From Dama dama (Eukaryota; Chordata; Mammalia; Artiodactyla; Cervidae), in the NCBI RefSeq assembly GCF_033118175.1, contig NC_083701.1:56185001-56249000 (forward strand): a stretch of DNA of 64,000 bases, given 5' to 3'. Numbering within the stretch: position 1 is the stretch's first letter; every line of letters begins with the position of its first letter. A model generated the notes under the pieces. That model was not told the DNA's origin. It was given only the letters and a program-made list of their open reading frames with translations, and did not search any database. Below, in pieces: positions 10,080-20,317 of this stretch. A program made the translations under genes and the position numbers.

Positions 10080-12413
10080 GCCTTGGAGTACAAAATGAAG
10101 CAGGGTAAAGGATGACAGAGTTTGGCCAAAAGAACACACTGGTCATAGCAAACACCCTCATCCAACAACATAAGGGGCATCTCTACACATGGACATCACC
10201 AGAAGGTCAATATAGAAATCGGACTGATTATAATTTTTGCAGCCAAAGATGGAGAAGCTCTAGATAGTCAGCAACAACAAGACCAGGAGCTGACTGTGAC
10301 TCAAATCATGAATCATGAGCCCCTTATTGCAAAATTCAGACAAATTGAAGAAAGTAGGGAAAACCACCAGACCATTCAGGTATGACCTAAATCAAACCTT
10401 TTTTGATAATACAGTGGGGTAACGAATGGATTCAAGGAATTAGATCTGATAGACACACTGACTGAAGAACTATGGGTGGAGGTTTATAACACTGTGCAGA
10501 AGGCAGTGACCAAAACCATCCCCAAGAAAAAGAACTGCAACAAGGCAAAGTGATTGTCTGAGGAAATCAGCTTACAAATAGCTGAGAAAAGAAGAGAAGC
10601 AAAAGGCAAAAGAGAAAATGAAAGACATATCCATCTGGATACAGAGTTCCAGATAATAGTAAGGAAAGATAAGAAAGCTTTCCTCAGTGATCAATGCAAA
10701 GAAATAGAGGAAAACAATAGAATGGGAAAGACTAGCAATCTCTTCAAGAAAATTAGAGATACCAAGGGAACATTTCATGCAAGGATAGGCACAAATAAAG
10801 GACAGAAACGGCATGGACCTAACAGAAGACATTAAGAAGAAGTGGCAAGAATACACAAAAGAACTGTACAAAAAAGATCTTAATGACCCAGGTAACCACG
10901 ATGGTGTGATCACTCACCTAGACATCCTGGAATGTGAAGTCAAGTGGGCCTTAGGAAGAATTACTACAAATAAAGCTAGTGAAGGTGATGGAATTCCAGC
11001 TGAGCTGTTTCTAATCCTAAAAGATGATGCTGTTAAAATGCTGCACTCAATATGACAGCAAATTTGGAAAAATCAGCAGGGACCACCAGATTGGAAGAGG
11101 TCAGTTTTCACGCCAATCTCAAAAAAGGACAACACCAAAGAATGTTCAAACTACCATACAATTGCACTCATTCCTCATGGTAGCAATACAGTGCTCAAAA
11201 TCCTTCAAGCTAAACTCCAACAGTACATGAATTGAGAACTTCTAGTTGTCCAAGCTGGATTTAGAAAAGGCAGAGGAACCAGAGATCAAATTGGCAACAC
11301 TCACTGGATTATAGAAAAAGTAAGGGAATTCCAGAAAAGCATCCACTTCTGCTTCATTGACTACACTAAAGCCTTTCACAGCGTGGATCACAACAAGCTG
11401 TGGAAAATTCTGAAAGAGATGGGAATACCAGACCACCTGACCTGCCTCCTGAGAAACCTGTATGCAGGTCAAGAAGCAACAGTTAGAACTAAACATGAAA
11501 CAACAGACTGGTTTCAAATTGGGAAAGGAATATGTCAAGGCTATATATTGTCACCCTACTTATTTAACTTATATGCAGAGTACATCATGAGAAATGTTGG
11601 GCAGGATGAAACTCAATCTGGAATCAAGATTATTGGGAGAAATATCAATAACCTTAGGTATGCAGGTAATACCGCCCTAATGGGAGAAAGCAAAGAGGAA
11701 CTAAAGAGCCTCTTGATGAAAGTGAAAGAGGAGAGTAAAAAAGTTGACTTAAAACTCAACACTCAAAAAAACTAAGATCGTGGCATCCAGTCTCATCACT
11801 TCATGGCAAATAGATCGGGAAACAATGGAAACAGTGACAGACTTTATCTTGGGGGGCTCCAAAATCACTGCAGATGGTGACTGCAGCCACAAAATTAAAA
11901 GATGCTTGATCTTTGGAAGAAAAACTATGACAAACCTAAACAGCATATTAAAAAGCAGAGACATCAATTTGCCAACAAAGGTCCATCTAGTCAAAGCTAT
12001 GGTTTTTCAGTAGTCATGTATTGACGTGAGAGTTGGACCATAAAGAAGCCTGAGCACTGAAGAATTGATGCTTTTGAACTGTGTTGTTGGAGAAGACTCT
12101 TGAGAGTCCCTTGGACAACAAGGAGATCAAACCAATCAATCCTAAAGGAAATCAACCCTGAATATTCATTGGAAGGACTGATGCTGAAGTTCCAATATTT
12201 TAGCTACCTGATATGAAAAGAGGACTCATTGGAAAAGACCCTAATGCTGGGAAAGACTGAAGGCAGGAGGAGAATAGGGTTACAGAGGATGAGATGTTTG
12301 GATGGCATCATTGACTTAATGGACATGAGTTTGAGCAAACTCCAGGAGATTGTGAAGGACTGGCATGCTGCAGTCCATGGGGTCTCAAAGAGTTAGACAC
12401 AACTGTGTGGCTA
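10080..12413 (+). mobile_element. BovB LINE, longest copy (about 2.3 kb)
   Basis: The element begins in the region encoding the end of the endonuclease domain (GGCCTTGGAGTACAAAATGA near 10080; ACACATGGACATCACCAGAA near 10185), covers the whole reverse transcriptase, and ends with the 3' tail GGGGTCTCAAAGAGTTAGAC near 12400. Full-length BovB is about 3.2 kb, so roughly the first quarter is missing. No convincing target-site duplication is visible. Divergence from the other copies suggests an older insertion. Confidence 0.93.
10200..12013 (+). pseudogene. BovB reverse transcriptase, broken by several frameshifts and stops
   Basis: Four open segments in three frames carry successive parts of the protein: 10554-10835, 10813-11055, 11383-11775, 11780-12013. 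The second ends at a TGA (11053-11055) where the 57-kb copy keeps Cys (SMCQQIW). The third ends by a frameshift in an A-run at 11765-11775, and the fourth at TAG 12011-12013 after loss of a C. FIDYTKAF is recognisable near 11357. The catalytic box reads YAGN where the other copies have YADD, so it would be inactive even if the frame were open. Confidence 0.9.
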
Positions 12414-13095
12414 GACAACAAAATCTACTCAACAGCATCACTGAACACCTGCCAAGTTTGAATCAGGACCAGAATTTTCAGGTCTCTGTCACAGGATATC
12501 ACCAGTATCCTGGGTCCTTACAAACAGTATTACTTTGTACTGACACCTCTCATTTCCTGGGCAAGCAGAGGAACCAGCAAATGTGGCCCCTTGGACTCGA
12601 TGATCTCAATTTCTCCTTGCATTTCAACATGCTTCTGTGCTTTTTATGTTCCTAAATGCGGAAGTACTTTGTGGCAAACTCCATTAAAAAGCTATTAGCA
12701 ATGACACTGGAGGAAGAAGAGAAGTGGTGACAAGGAAGAGGAAATCAGTGAGTATAAAAAGCCATTTATCTCATCAAAACAAGGACTTTTCCTGTTAAAA
12801 TGTTTGATGCGTTTAGAACATGTCAGACTCTAAAACATCTCTACAGAGCAGATTTGTCATTTACAAAGCTAGACAACATGTCAGACTGACTGTTTATTCT
12901 CATCATACATTCATGTGTATCAAGAAATGAATAAGAAATATTTTTCCACATAATGTGTGAATAGTTTTTATCTTCACACTTTTTCTACTTTGATATAGCA
13001 ATACAAGATCTATAGCCTTCTCTTACAGTGAAATCTCAATCTTACTTAGATCAGAGTAAATTAGAGTTACATGGGAATAATAAACTTTTCTTAAG
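12414..13095. other. Unique non-coding sequence
   Basis: No repeat or gene recognised. A 96-codon plus frame (12365-12655) starts in the BovB tail and runs into unique DNA, so it is not a gene. Confidence 0.4.
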
Positions 13096-13107
13096 AAGTT
13101 ACCACCA

Positions 13108-13212
13108 GGGGACTTCCCTGGACTCCAAGCTCCCAATGCAGGGGGCCCGGATTCAATCCCTGGTCAGGGAACTAAATCCTGCATGCTGCAACTAAGACCC
13201 AGTGCAGTCAAA
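13108..13212 (+). mobile_element. tRNA-Glu-derived SINE, ART2/CHR-2 type
   Basis: The head GGGACTTCCCTGGACTCCAA and GGATTCAATCCCTGGTCAGG carry an RNA polymerase III B-box-like element. The body CATGCTGCAACTAAGACCCA and ending GCAGTCAAATAAATAAATGG differ from Bov-tA and fit the ART2/CHR-2 branch. AAGTTAC at 13096-13102 and 13264-13270 is a target-site duplication. The left copy seems to have lost four bases inside a longer AAGTTACTATGCACCA, which is the edge of the MIR it entered. Confidence 0.8.
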
Positions 13213-13264
13213 TAAATAAATGGATGGATGGATAAATAAATGAATGGATGGATAAATAAATAAA
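13213..13264 (+). repeat. (AAAT)n / (GGAT)n microsatellite, SINE tail
   Basis: Interleaved AAAT and GGAT units (TGGATGGATGGATAAATAAA, repeated) form the 3' tail of the SINE just upstream. This is a usual route from a SINE tail to a tetranucleotide microsatellite and is likely length-polymorphic. Confidence 0.9.
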
Positions 13265-13267
13265 AGT

Positions 13268-13478
13268 TACTATGCACCAGGCATTTTTCTAAGTGCCCTA
13301 TGTATATATAATTCCCATGATATCCCTATTTCCCAAGTACTACTGTGCCAAGTACTACACTTATCAAAACTCTTTTCTAGATGAGCGAAGTGAAACACAG
13401 AGAGATCTAATTTGCCCAAGGACCCACAACTAGGAAGCTGCAGGACTGGTATTTGAAGCCAGACATTCTGCATTCAAG
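13268..13478 (-). mobile_element. MIR SINE, reversed
   Basis: Nearly full length: TACTATGCACCAGGCATTTT at the left, then AGAGAGATCTAATTTGCCCA and CAACTAGGAAGCTGCAGGAC, TATTTGAAGCCAGACATTC at the right. A younger SINE has landed at each end. Confidence 0.85.
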
Positions 13479-13680
13479 GGCTTCCCTGGTGGTTCAGATG
13501 GTAAAGATGCAGGAGACCCGGGTTCTATCCCTGTGTTGGGAAGATCTCCTGGGAAAGGAAATGACAACCCACTCCTGTATTCTTGCCTGGAGAATTCCAT
13601 GGACAGAGGAGCCTGGTGGGCTACAGTCCACGGGGTCGCAAAGAGTCAGACACAACCTAACTACTAACACATTACACACA
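13479..13680 (+). mobile_element. Bov-tA SINE with target-site duplication
   Basis: Complete: head GGGCTTCCCTGGTGGTTCAG, short gap in the head, body GGAGAATTCCATGGACAGAG, tail GGGGTCGCAAAGAGTCAGAC. TTCTGCATTCAAG at the left edge recurs as TTCTACATTCAGA at about 13682-13694 (10 of 13 identical). Confidence 0.92.
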
Positions 13681-13694
13681 CAGTTCTACATTCA

Positions 13695-15559
13695 GAGCTG
13701 CACTCATAACTAAGTGGTCATCCAGATTTGGGGGGCCACCATGGAGAGCAGTTTGTAATTAGGGGCTTGGTACTGGCTCTGTAAGACCTTCACAGACAGC
13801 AAAGCTAAGAACAACCTTCAGGGCCCCAACTCTGGTGGGAGATGCTGTAGAAACCTGGAATGGGCTGTTTGGAGAAAATGCAGTGGGTTTCCGTTTACTT
13901 GGCAGAGAAATAGCATTGGATACAGGACCAAGTACAAGTTTAAAGCCAATTCCACTCAACTTATTTTATGCTGTAGTAGGAAATGACAGGTACCTAAAAG
14001 GAAACATCTGGTTTGCTCTCTGCCCATGTAAAATTCAATGCTATTATTAGGCTAAGACCCACCAGGGTCAGCTCTCTCAATCCTTTAAAGACTGCTCCAG
14101 TCATTCACTTACTCACCTATGTGAGAGTTAATAGAACAACACAAAAGTCCCAATGGGACTTGATATCTTTTTAATACTGCTTGCTGAATTATAATTGTTA
14201 ACATATTTAATGATTTGGGGGTAATTTTCTTATTTTCTTATCATTCAGAATTGGAAATGCTGTGGAAGTTACTGGTAGAGAGTTAAAGTATATTTCAGAA
14301 GGAAGCCCGGCATATAAAAAGTTTTTAAAGTGTGACAGCTTCATTGCAGGGACTTGGAGTTCTGGAGGCTCCCCGCCCCACCCCCCACTAGTCTATCTCC
14401 CTCCTGCTCAGGCACATAAAGATCTTTATGAAACTCCTGGGCCTCCTGATCACAGTTTGTAAACCACTGGCTATTACCAAGTGGGAAGCAAGTGGGCAGT
14501 AGTCCTGAGCTCTGGAGGCAATACATGATATGCTCTGAGGATCAAGAGCAAAGTCAGGTTTTGATGACTCTGCCAAAGTTAGCCAGTAAAGTCCACTTCC
14601 ATGAAGGTCTTCATGAGGATGACAGGGATGTCTTTTCCTAAAATTAGAAATTCCCAAGCACATTTGATGGGCCAAACACAGCCCCTTGGATTTAGGGTTT
14701 GAGGAGCATCTTAACATCATTCTAAGGAAAGAGTCAAGCAGAGAAGATTGTATGAAGGTTATTAGCACATAGAAGGAAGAGAGAAAGTGAAAGGATGGAT
14801 GCTCAGGGGCAGAATGACATTTGACAAAAGTAATAATGAGATAAAAGATAATTCTAAGGACAGAGAAGGGTACCTGAATTAAATTTGAGGGTGCCTAAAA
14901 GTGAGAAGGCTGAGGAATGGTGCTAGATGCTGGAAGGGTCATCACCAACACGGGCTTTTTTTTAAGACTCAGGGAGCATGTTGAGGAGAATAAGGCAAAC
15001 TTTATGATGAATCAAGAGTGGAAACCATTAAGAACATCTGAAAGTTCAAAAGATTTTTAGCACATGAGGGCAGGATAAGTGTCGTGTGGTTGGAAAGCCT
15101 AGACACAGGTGCTGGTGGTATTGGTGGTGGGGTTTATGCGGATTGAGGAGCTTCACGATAACTGTTAAATTTCATCTTGTTACAGACCTTTGCTCTGGCT
15201 GGTAGAATACTTTTTAGGTCATATTTCTTTTACCCTAAAATTCCACCATTTCTTCCAGTTTAATATCACTTATGAAACCTACTTGATTGATCTCAGTCAG
15301 CATTTGCTTAAATGAAATAGAATAAAAAGAATCAAATGCACTTTATACAGTTGTGGTTAGCATTATTTTGCAAAAATGTTGTTTTCCTTAAATATGTGTT
15401 TTTATATATGTATTTATTATGTGTATATGAATGTATGCATTCTAAGTCACAGTATAAAGTGTTTTTTTCCTACTCAGGTCATAGTCAAGAAAAAATTTAA
15501 AAGTCACTAAATTAGATAACTTGGTCATGGTGATGGTGTTGAAAACAGACATGCTCCTA
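13695..15559. other. Long unique stretch
   Basis: About 1.9 kb without a confident repeat. ORFs at 13835-14050, 14262-14462 and 14388-14768 show no recognisable family. The element-like phrase GTTTGTAAACCACTGG near 14457 hints at an old DNA-transposon scrap, but not enough to name one. Confidence 0.35.
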
Positions 15560-15885
15560 TGCTCCAGAGAAAGTGAAATGGTATAACCATTTCAGAAGGC
15601 AATTTGGTAATAGGTACCAAAAGCATCAGAATTGTTCAGGTCTTTTGATCTTATAATTGGCCTAAAGAAGTATTTGATCAAGTACTTAGATACATATATT
15701 TTTCACAGCATCATGAATAGTAATAAAACCTGGAATCAACAAAAGGATCAAAGGATAGAGTGATGCTTTACACAAATTTTGTGGCAGGTATATAAAACAC
15801 ATCAAAGGTTACTAGTTGTTGTTTATCAACTAGTGGATAAGATACTCATGGAAAGATACTCATGACTGGATTACATCACAATACA
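15560..15885 (+). mobile_element. Old L1 fragment, degenerate
   Basis: CAGAAGGCAATTTGGTAATA, then CCTAAAGAAGTATTTGATCA and TTCACAGCATCATGAATAGT follow the order of an old L1 ORF2 end (L1ME/L1MC-like). It is strongly diverged and the edges are approximate. Confidence 0.55.
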
Positions 15886-15914
15886 AATGGTGCCACCTAA
15901 TTTTTATGTTTAAA

Positions 15915-16310
15915 AAATAAAAACTGTGTGTCTATGAAACAAGCCCACCATTGGCTGCTGACGGCCCAGAGGAGTCCTGCCCCGCTGGACTCTGTCCCCA
16001 CACCTGCTGTGGTCATGGGCACCTTGTCTCCCTTCCACAACCAAAACCATTCTTGCCCCCTGAAATAGATGGGGCTCCGCCACCTGGAGAGGAAGGGATG
16101 GGGGATCCTCAGGTGGGCCAGCTTTGGGCCAAACCTGGAGCAAGTTGCTGCAACATTCTCATGCCATCCCTTTCCCATCCCCAGGCCGGGGGGCCTGGCT
16201 GGAACTTCCAGGGCTGGGAAGAGCAAACACTGAACTACAGGGTTGAAGCCAAAATCACAGCATATTCTAGTAGAAATAAAGTGAGCACCCGTAACAGGCA
16301 CAGGTGTAAC
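15915..16310. other. GC-rich unique block with overlapping ORFs on both strands
   Basis: A roughly 400-base GC-rich block stands out in AT-rich surroundings. It holds a 121-codon plus frame (15951-16316) and a 153-codon minus frame (16358-15897). Neither translation resembles a family I know, and both are rich in Pro, Gly, Cys and Ser as expected from GC content. It could be an old inserted cDNA, an exon, or simply a GC-rich segment. No initiation or splice context decides this. Confidence 0.35.
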
Positions 16311-16417
16311 AAATGAGCTGGTAGACTTTCTGCAAGAACAATAAGCGGAAAAAAGCAAGATGTGGAAAATGAGTGTAATGTGGTCTCAGTTCTGTAAATA
16401 GTTACTGTGAACGTATG

Positions 16418-16517
16418 TTGTTGTTGTCCAGTCATTCAGTCATGCCCAACTCTTTGTGACCCCGTGGACGGCAGCATGCCAGGCTTCCCTGTCCTTCACT
16501 ATCTCCTGGAGTTTGTT
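16418..16517 (-). mobile_element. BovB LINE 3' end, reversed
   Basis: The plus strand reads CAGTCATTCAGTCATGCCCA, GACCCCGTGGACGGCAGCAT, then CTTCCCTGTCCTTCACTATC and CTCCTGGAGTTTGTT. The CTGTCC..CACTATCTCCTGGAGTTT part belongs to BovB rather than Bov-tA. It is the reverse complement of the 3' end at about 17270-17368. Confidence 0.8.
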
Positions 16518-16577
16518 GAATGTATACATTCATGTCTATATGTATATACACATGAACATATATACATACATATGTGT
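16518..16577. repeat. AT-rich TATG/CATA patch between opposed BovB pieces
   Basis: About 60 bases of alternating TATATG, CATGAACATATATACATAC, separating the two BovB fragments. It looks like a degenerate (TA)n(CA)n tract, possibly a decayed LINE tail. Confidence 0.55.
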
Positions 16578-17368
16578 ATCGCTGGGAGAAATATCAATAA
16601 CCTCAGATATGCAGATGACACCACCCTCATGGCAGAAAGTGAAGAACTAAAGAGCCTCTTGATGAAAGTGAAAGAGGAGAGTGAAAAACTTAGCTTAAAA
16701 CTCAACATTCAGAAAACTAAGATCATGGCATCTGGTCCCATCACTTCATGGCAAATAGATGGGGAAACAATGGAAACAGTGACAGACTATTTTTTTGGGT
16801 TCCAAAATCACTGCAGATGGTGACTGCAACCATGAAATTAAAAGACACTTGCTCCTTGGGAAAAAAAGTTATGACCAAACTAGACAGCATATTAAAAAGC
16901 AAAGACATTACTTTACCAACAAAGGTCCATCTAGTCAAAGCTATGGTTTTTCCAGTAGTCCTGTATGGATGTGAGAGTTGGACTATAAAGAAAGCTGAGC
17001 ACCAAAGAATTGATGCTTCTGAACTGTGGTGTTGAAGACTTTGGAGAGTCCCTTGGACTGCAAGGAGACCCAACCAGTCAATCCTAAAGGAGATCAGTCT
17101 TGAATATTCACTGGACTGACGCTGAAGCTAAAACTCCAATACTATGGCCACCTGATGTGAAGACCTGATACATTGGGAAAGACCCTGATGCTGGCAGAGA
17201 TTGAAGGGAGGGGATGGGGACAACAAAGGATGAGATGGTTGGATGGCATCACCAACTCAGTGGACATGAGTTTGAGTAAGCTCCAGTAGTTGGTGATGGA
17301 CAGGGAAGCCTGGCATGCTGCAGTCCATGGGGTCGCAAAGAGTTGGACATGATTGAGTGACTGAACTG
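16578..17368 (+). mobile_element. BovB LINE, 3' 0.8 kb
   Basis: Begins at GCTGGGAGAAATATCAATAA (just before the RT active site) and runs to GGGGTCGCAAAGAGTTGGAC and ACTGAACTG. It forms an inverted pair with the reversed 3' end at 16418-16517. A CA microsatellite follows directly. Confidence 0.93.
16582..17035 (+). pseudogene. BovB RT active-site remnant, YADD intact
   Basis: The frame 16407-16823 enters BovB and reads NINNLRYADDTTLMAES, keeping both catalytic aspartates. One Glu codon is missing after that (SEELK, against SEEELK in the 57-kb copy). A frameshift in a T-run near 16795 moves the rest into frame 16748-17035, which carries LYGCESWTIKKAEHQRID. It is too short to act. Confidence 0.85.
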
Positions 17369-17369
17369 T

Positions 17370-17371
17370 AT

Positions 17372-17398
<27 letters not shown>
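17370..17398 (+). repeat. (CA)n microsatellite
   Basis: Some 14 CA units directly follow the BovB 3' end (ACTGTATACACACACAC). Likely length-variable. Confidence 0.95.
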
Positions 17399-17399
<1 letters not shown>

Positions 17400-17402
<3 letters not shown>

Positions 17403-18477
17403 TTTGGGTCAACAGATGATTCTATAAGCACAGAGAAAACAAATTTAATTATATGGGCTTACCTGATGAAGAGACTAATCAAGGAAGACAGAGTGTGAAA
17501 GAAAAAAAGGAAAATCTAGTAAAATTATTTGGAAATTGAAAAAAAATGTGTTCACAGAAAATTTATAAAAAGGTATTTATACAAAAGGTGTAAAATTAGT
17601 AACTCAGTGGGAAACTAGGGAGGCAGTATGAATGTTTCATTTTTTTTCCTTTTCTATTATTTCAAAATGAATATAGATTTTTTTTTTCTAAATGAATATA
17701 GATTTCAATCCTGTCCAGTCTGAGACACTATTACTTACAGAGCCTCTATCCAAAGATGGACTTCTGGTCCTCACCTCAATAATTCCTTACAAGAGTATTT
17801 TCATGGCTATAAGGAAGAGCCTATATTTTGAAGTAAAATAATGGGAGTAGCATATAGAGCAGACAAGAAGAAATGAATCCAGCTGGAATAGAAGATGCTT
17901 GTTAAGAATACATTTTAAGATTAGATAAAGGGAAATCAATAGGATGTCAGGCCTGACATGTAGGCTTTGCCATATGGACTTGATCTTTGTTAGATATCGA
18001 GTCATTTCATAGGAAGGCACCGTCACACTTTCCTGTCTGTACATCATAATGTTCACTAGGTCTAAGTTCAACTCTCTGTGCAAACTAACTCTGAAGAGCA
18101 GAAATCTGTACTGCAATGGGATGGTGTTAGTATATGGAAGTCAAAGTGACACAAGAAATACTTCACTGAACTTTCCTCAACCAAACAGCAGATGTTCTTT
18201 TCTAGCTACTGTAGCAAGTATTTTAGTTTTCATAACAAGCTAAAGAAAATTGCTATATAGCTATAAATGTCAGCTTGAGTTCTAGAATTAATATTCTCCT
18301 TGATGCTCCATTTCTTAGAGGATATTCATTCTTTGCAACGTTCCAAGCACTGTGTTTGGAAAGCATCATGCCTTAATAAAATAATACCTAAATATGCTCG
18401 AAGGGAAATAAAACAATCTCTACTTAATAATGTGAAAGCAAGATTACAAATACACTTTGCTTTGATTTAATCTTAGT
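17400..18477. other. Unique AT-rich sequence
   Basis: No repeat or gene recognised. A local tandem duplication, AAATGAATATAGATTT, occurs twice (about 17665-17681 and 17691-17706) separated by a T-run. A 109-codon minus frame (18116-17787) has no family resemblance. Confidence 0.4.
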
Positions 18478-18675
18478 CTAGAGTTTGGCAAACTTTTTCT
18501 ACAAAGAGTAATATAATAAACATCTTAGGCTTTGCAAGCCAAATTTTCTGTTGCAACAGCAATGGTAGACAATTTATAAACAAAATGGGAGTTGTTATAC
18601 TGCAATAAAACTTTATTTTCAAAAATAGATAACATGCCCCAATTTTCCCCACAGGCTACAGTTTGCTACCACTAA
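18478..18675 (+). mobile_element. hAT-Charlie non-autonomous transposon, MER58-like
   Basis: Recognisable blocks in order: GAGTTTGGCAAACTTTTTCT, CATCTTAGGCTTTGCAAGCC, GCAATAAAACTTTATTTTCA, then CAGGCTACAGTTTGCTACCA. The two ends are partly complementary (GTTTGGCAAACT and AGTTTGCTACC). The family name is from memory, and the strand given follows the block order. Confidence 0.65.
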
Positions 18676-19715
18676 GACAATATAAAATAAACTTCACTAA
18701 AACACAAATTAATCTACACTCAGAAATTTACAAAAATAACACTGAACCAAATGAGCAAAGATTATTCGATCATTTAAATACTCTACTACTCAAATATTTA
18801 TCAGACAGTTAAATATTCTACTAGATTTTATGTACAGATTATTAATTTATACCAGATTTAGTGTGTTTTCCTAGAGCATTTTTGTATTTTACAAAGTCCA
18901 ACAATAGAGAGATGAAGATCAGATCTTTTTAAATACTTACACACTAATTTTAAATTAAATATGTAAGTTATTATAACTGTATTAGAATTTTAAATACATG
19001 CTTGAGTATGAAAATATATAGGCCTCTTCTCTATAACTAACTATATAGCCTCATTTCTGTTGATGGTCAATTCTAGATCAGTTCTCAGTCTAGCCCAAGC
19101 ACTTAAGTTCAGGCCTACAGTACAGTTTTGTTAGAGTTCCAAATTCCTTCACATGTTTTAAGGTTTCCTCCTTTACCCAGTTCAGTGATGTGTGTTAGCA
19201 AATCTCAAATTATTTTGTATATATTGCAGGATTGAGCAAATAGGACAATATATTGAGAATAACAGGAGCCAAGCTTCTCACTGGCTGGTTGGTTGGAGAA
19301 TAAATTACAAATATAGAAATGGAGAACAGTAAATTGCAGTTAACAGTATTAGTAAAAACTTGGGGTATTTGACATAGATCAATAAATGACAGAGTAAATA
19401 AATACAGAAACACAACAAGCATATACACACAGCTCTTTCCGCTGAGTAAACACAGAAGCACTGGCGCCTGAGGAACAATGAACACACATAGATCTTGATT
19501 TCAAAATACCATTTCTCACAAAGAAGAAATCAGGGTTTCTTCGGAAATCACAGAATAAGAAAAGTAGAAGGTAAATCTACAGCATCTTCCTTTGCCAGAA
19601 AGTAAGGAACCGTTCAAAGAACAATGGAGTTATGCCCAGAGGACACAAGAACTGGCATGAAGAAACCTCCCTGACCACATCTTGGGAAGTCTGGACATCA
19701 AAACAATTATTAACA
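18676..19715. other. Unique AT-rich sequence
   Basis: About 1 kb with no recognised repeat. Minus-strand ORFs at 19210-19487 are short, hydrophobic by AT bias, and without family resemblance. Confidence 0.4.
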
Positions 19716-19938
19716 GGGCTTCCCAGGTGGTGCTAGTGGTAAAGACTGCCTGCCAATGCAAGAGACATAAAAAAATGCACTTTTGATTCCCTGGTGGGGA
19801 AGATCCCCTGGAGAAGGGAATGGCAACCCACTACAGTATCCTTGCCTGGAGAATCCCATGGACAGAGTAGCCTGGAGGGCTACAGTCCATGGGGTCGCAG
19901 AGTGGGACACAACTGAAGTGACTTAGCACACACACACG
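19716..19938 (+). mobile_element. Bov-tA2-type SINE
   Basis: Head variant GGGCTTCCCAGGTGGTGCTA (the GGTGCTAGTGGTAAAGA form marks this subtype), body CCCCTGGAGAAGGGAATGGC, tail GGGGTCGCAGAGTGGGACAC, ending in a short CA run. An A-rich insertion lies in the head near 19770. Confidence 0.92.
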
Positions 19939-19999
19939 CTCTTAAAAAATATCAGGGTCTAGAAAGACAAAAGTGATTGAGAACCTGTTCCAGGTTAAA

Positions 20000-20308
20000 G
20001 GCTTCCCTGATAGCTCAAGTGGTAAAGAATCTGCCTGTAATGCAGGAGACCCTGGTTCAATTCCTGGGTTGGGAAGATCCACTGGAGAAGGGATAGGCTA
20101 CCCACTCCAGTATTCTTGGGCTTCCCTTGTGGCTCAGCTGGTAAAGAATATGCCTGCAATGAGAGAGACCTGGGTTCGATCCCTGAGTTTGGAAGATCCC
20201 CTGGAGAAGGAAAAGGCTACCCACCCCAGTATTCTGGCCTGGAGAATTCCATGGACTATAGTCCATGGGGTCCCAAAGAGTTGGACACAACTGAGCTACT
20301 TTCACTTT
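20000..20308 (+). mobile_element. Composite Bov-tA with two tRNA-Glu heads
   Basis: A first head (GGCTTCCCTGATAGCTCAAG) with a partial body ends at CCAGTATTCTT. A second head (GGGCTTCCCTTGTGGCTCAG) starts directly there, followed by a complete body and tail (TTTCACTTTC). The 9-base CAGGTTAAA at 19991-19999 recurs at 20309-20317, so the whole double-headed unit inserted as one. The same head-to-head junction recurs in the element at 43809-44097. Confidence 0.93.
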
Positions 20309-20317
20309 CAGGTTAAA

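Noticed and set aside
14388..14768. 126-codon minus-strand ORF
   Set aside because: No recognisable family. Overlaps another minus frame and a plus frame.
19716..20308. tRNA-Glu-like sequences with B-box-like GGTTCGATCCC
   Set aside because: These are heads of Bov-tA SINEs lacking a complete cloverleaf and proper 3' acceptor, not tRNA genes.
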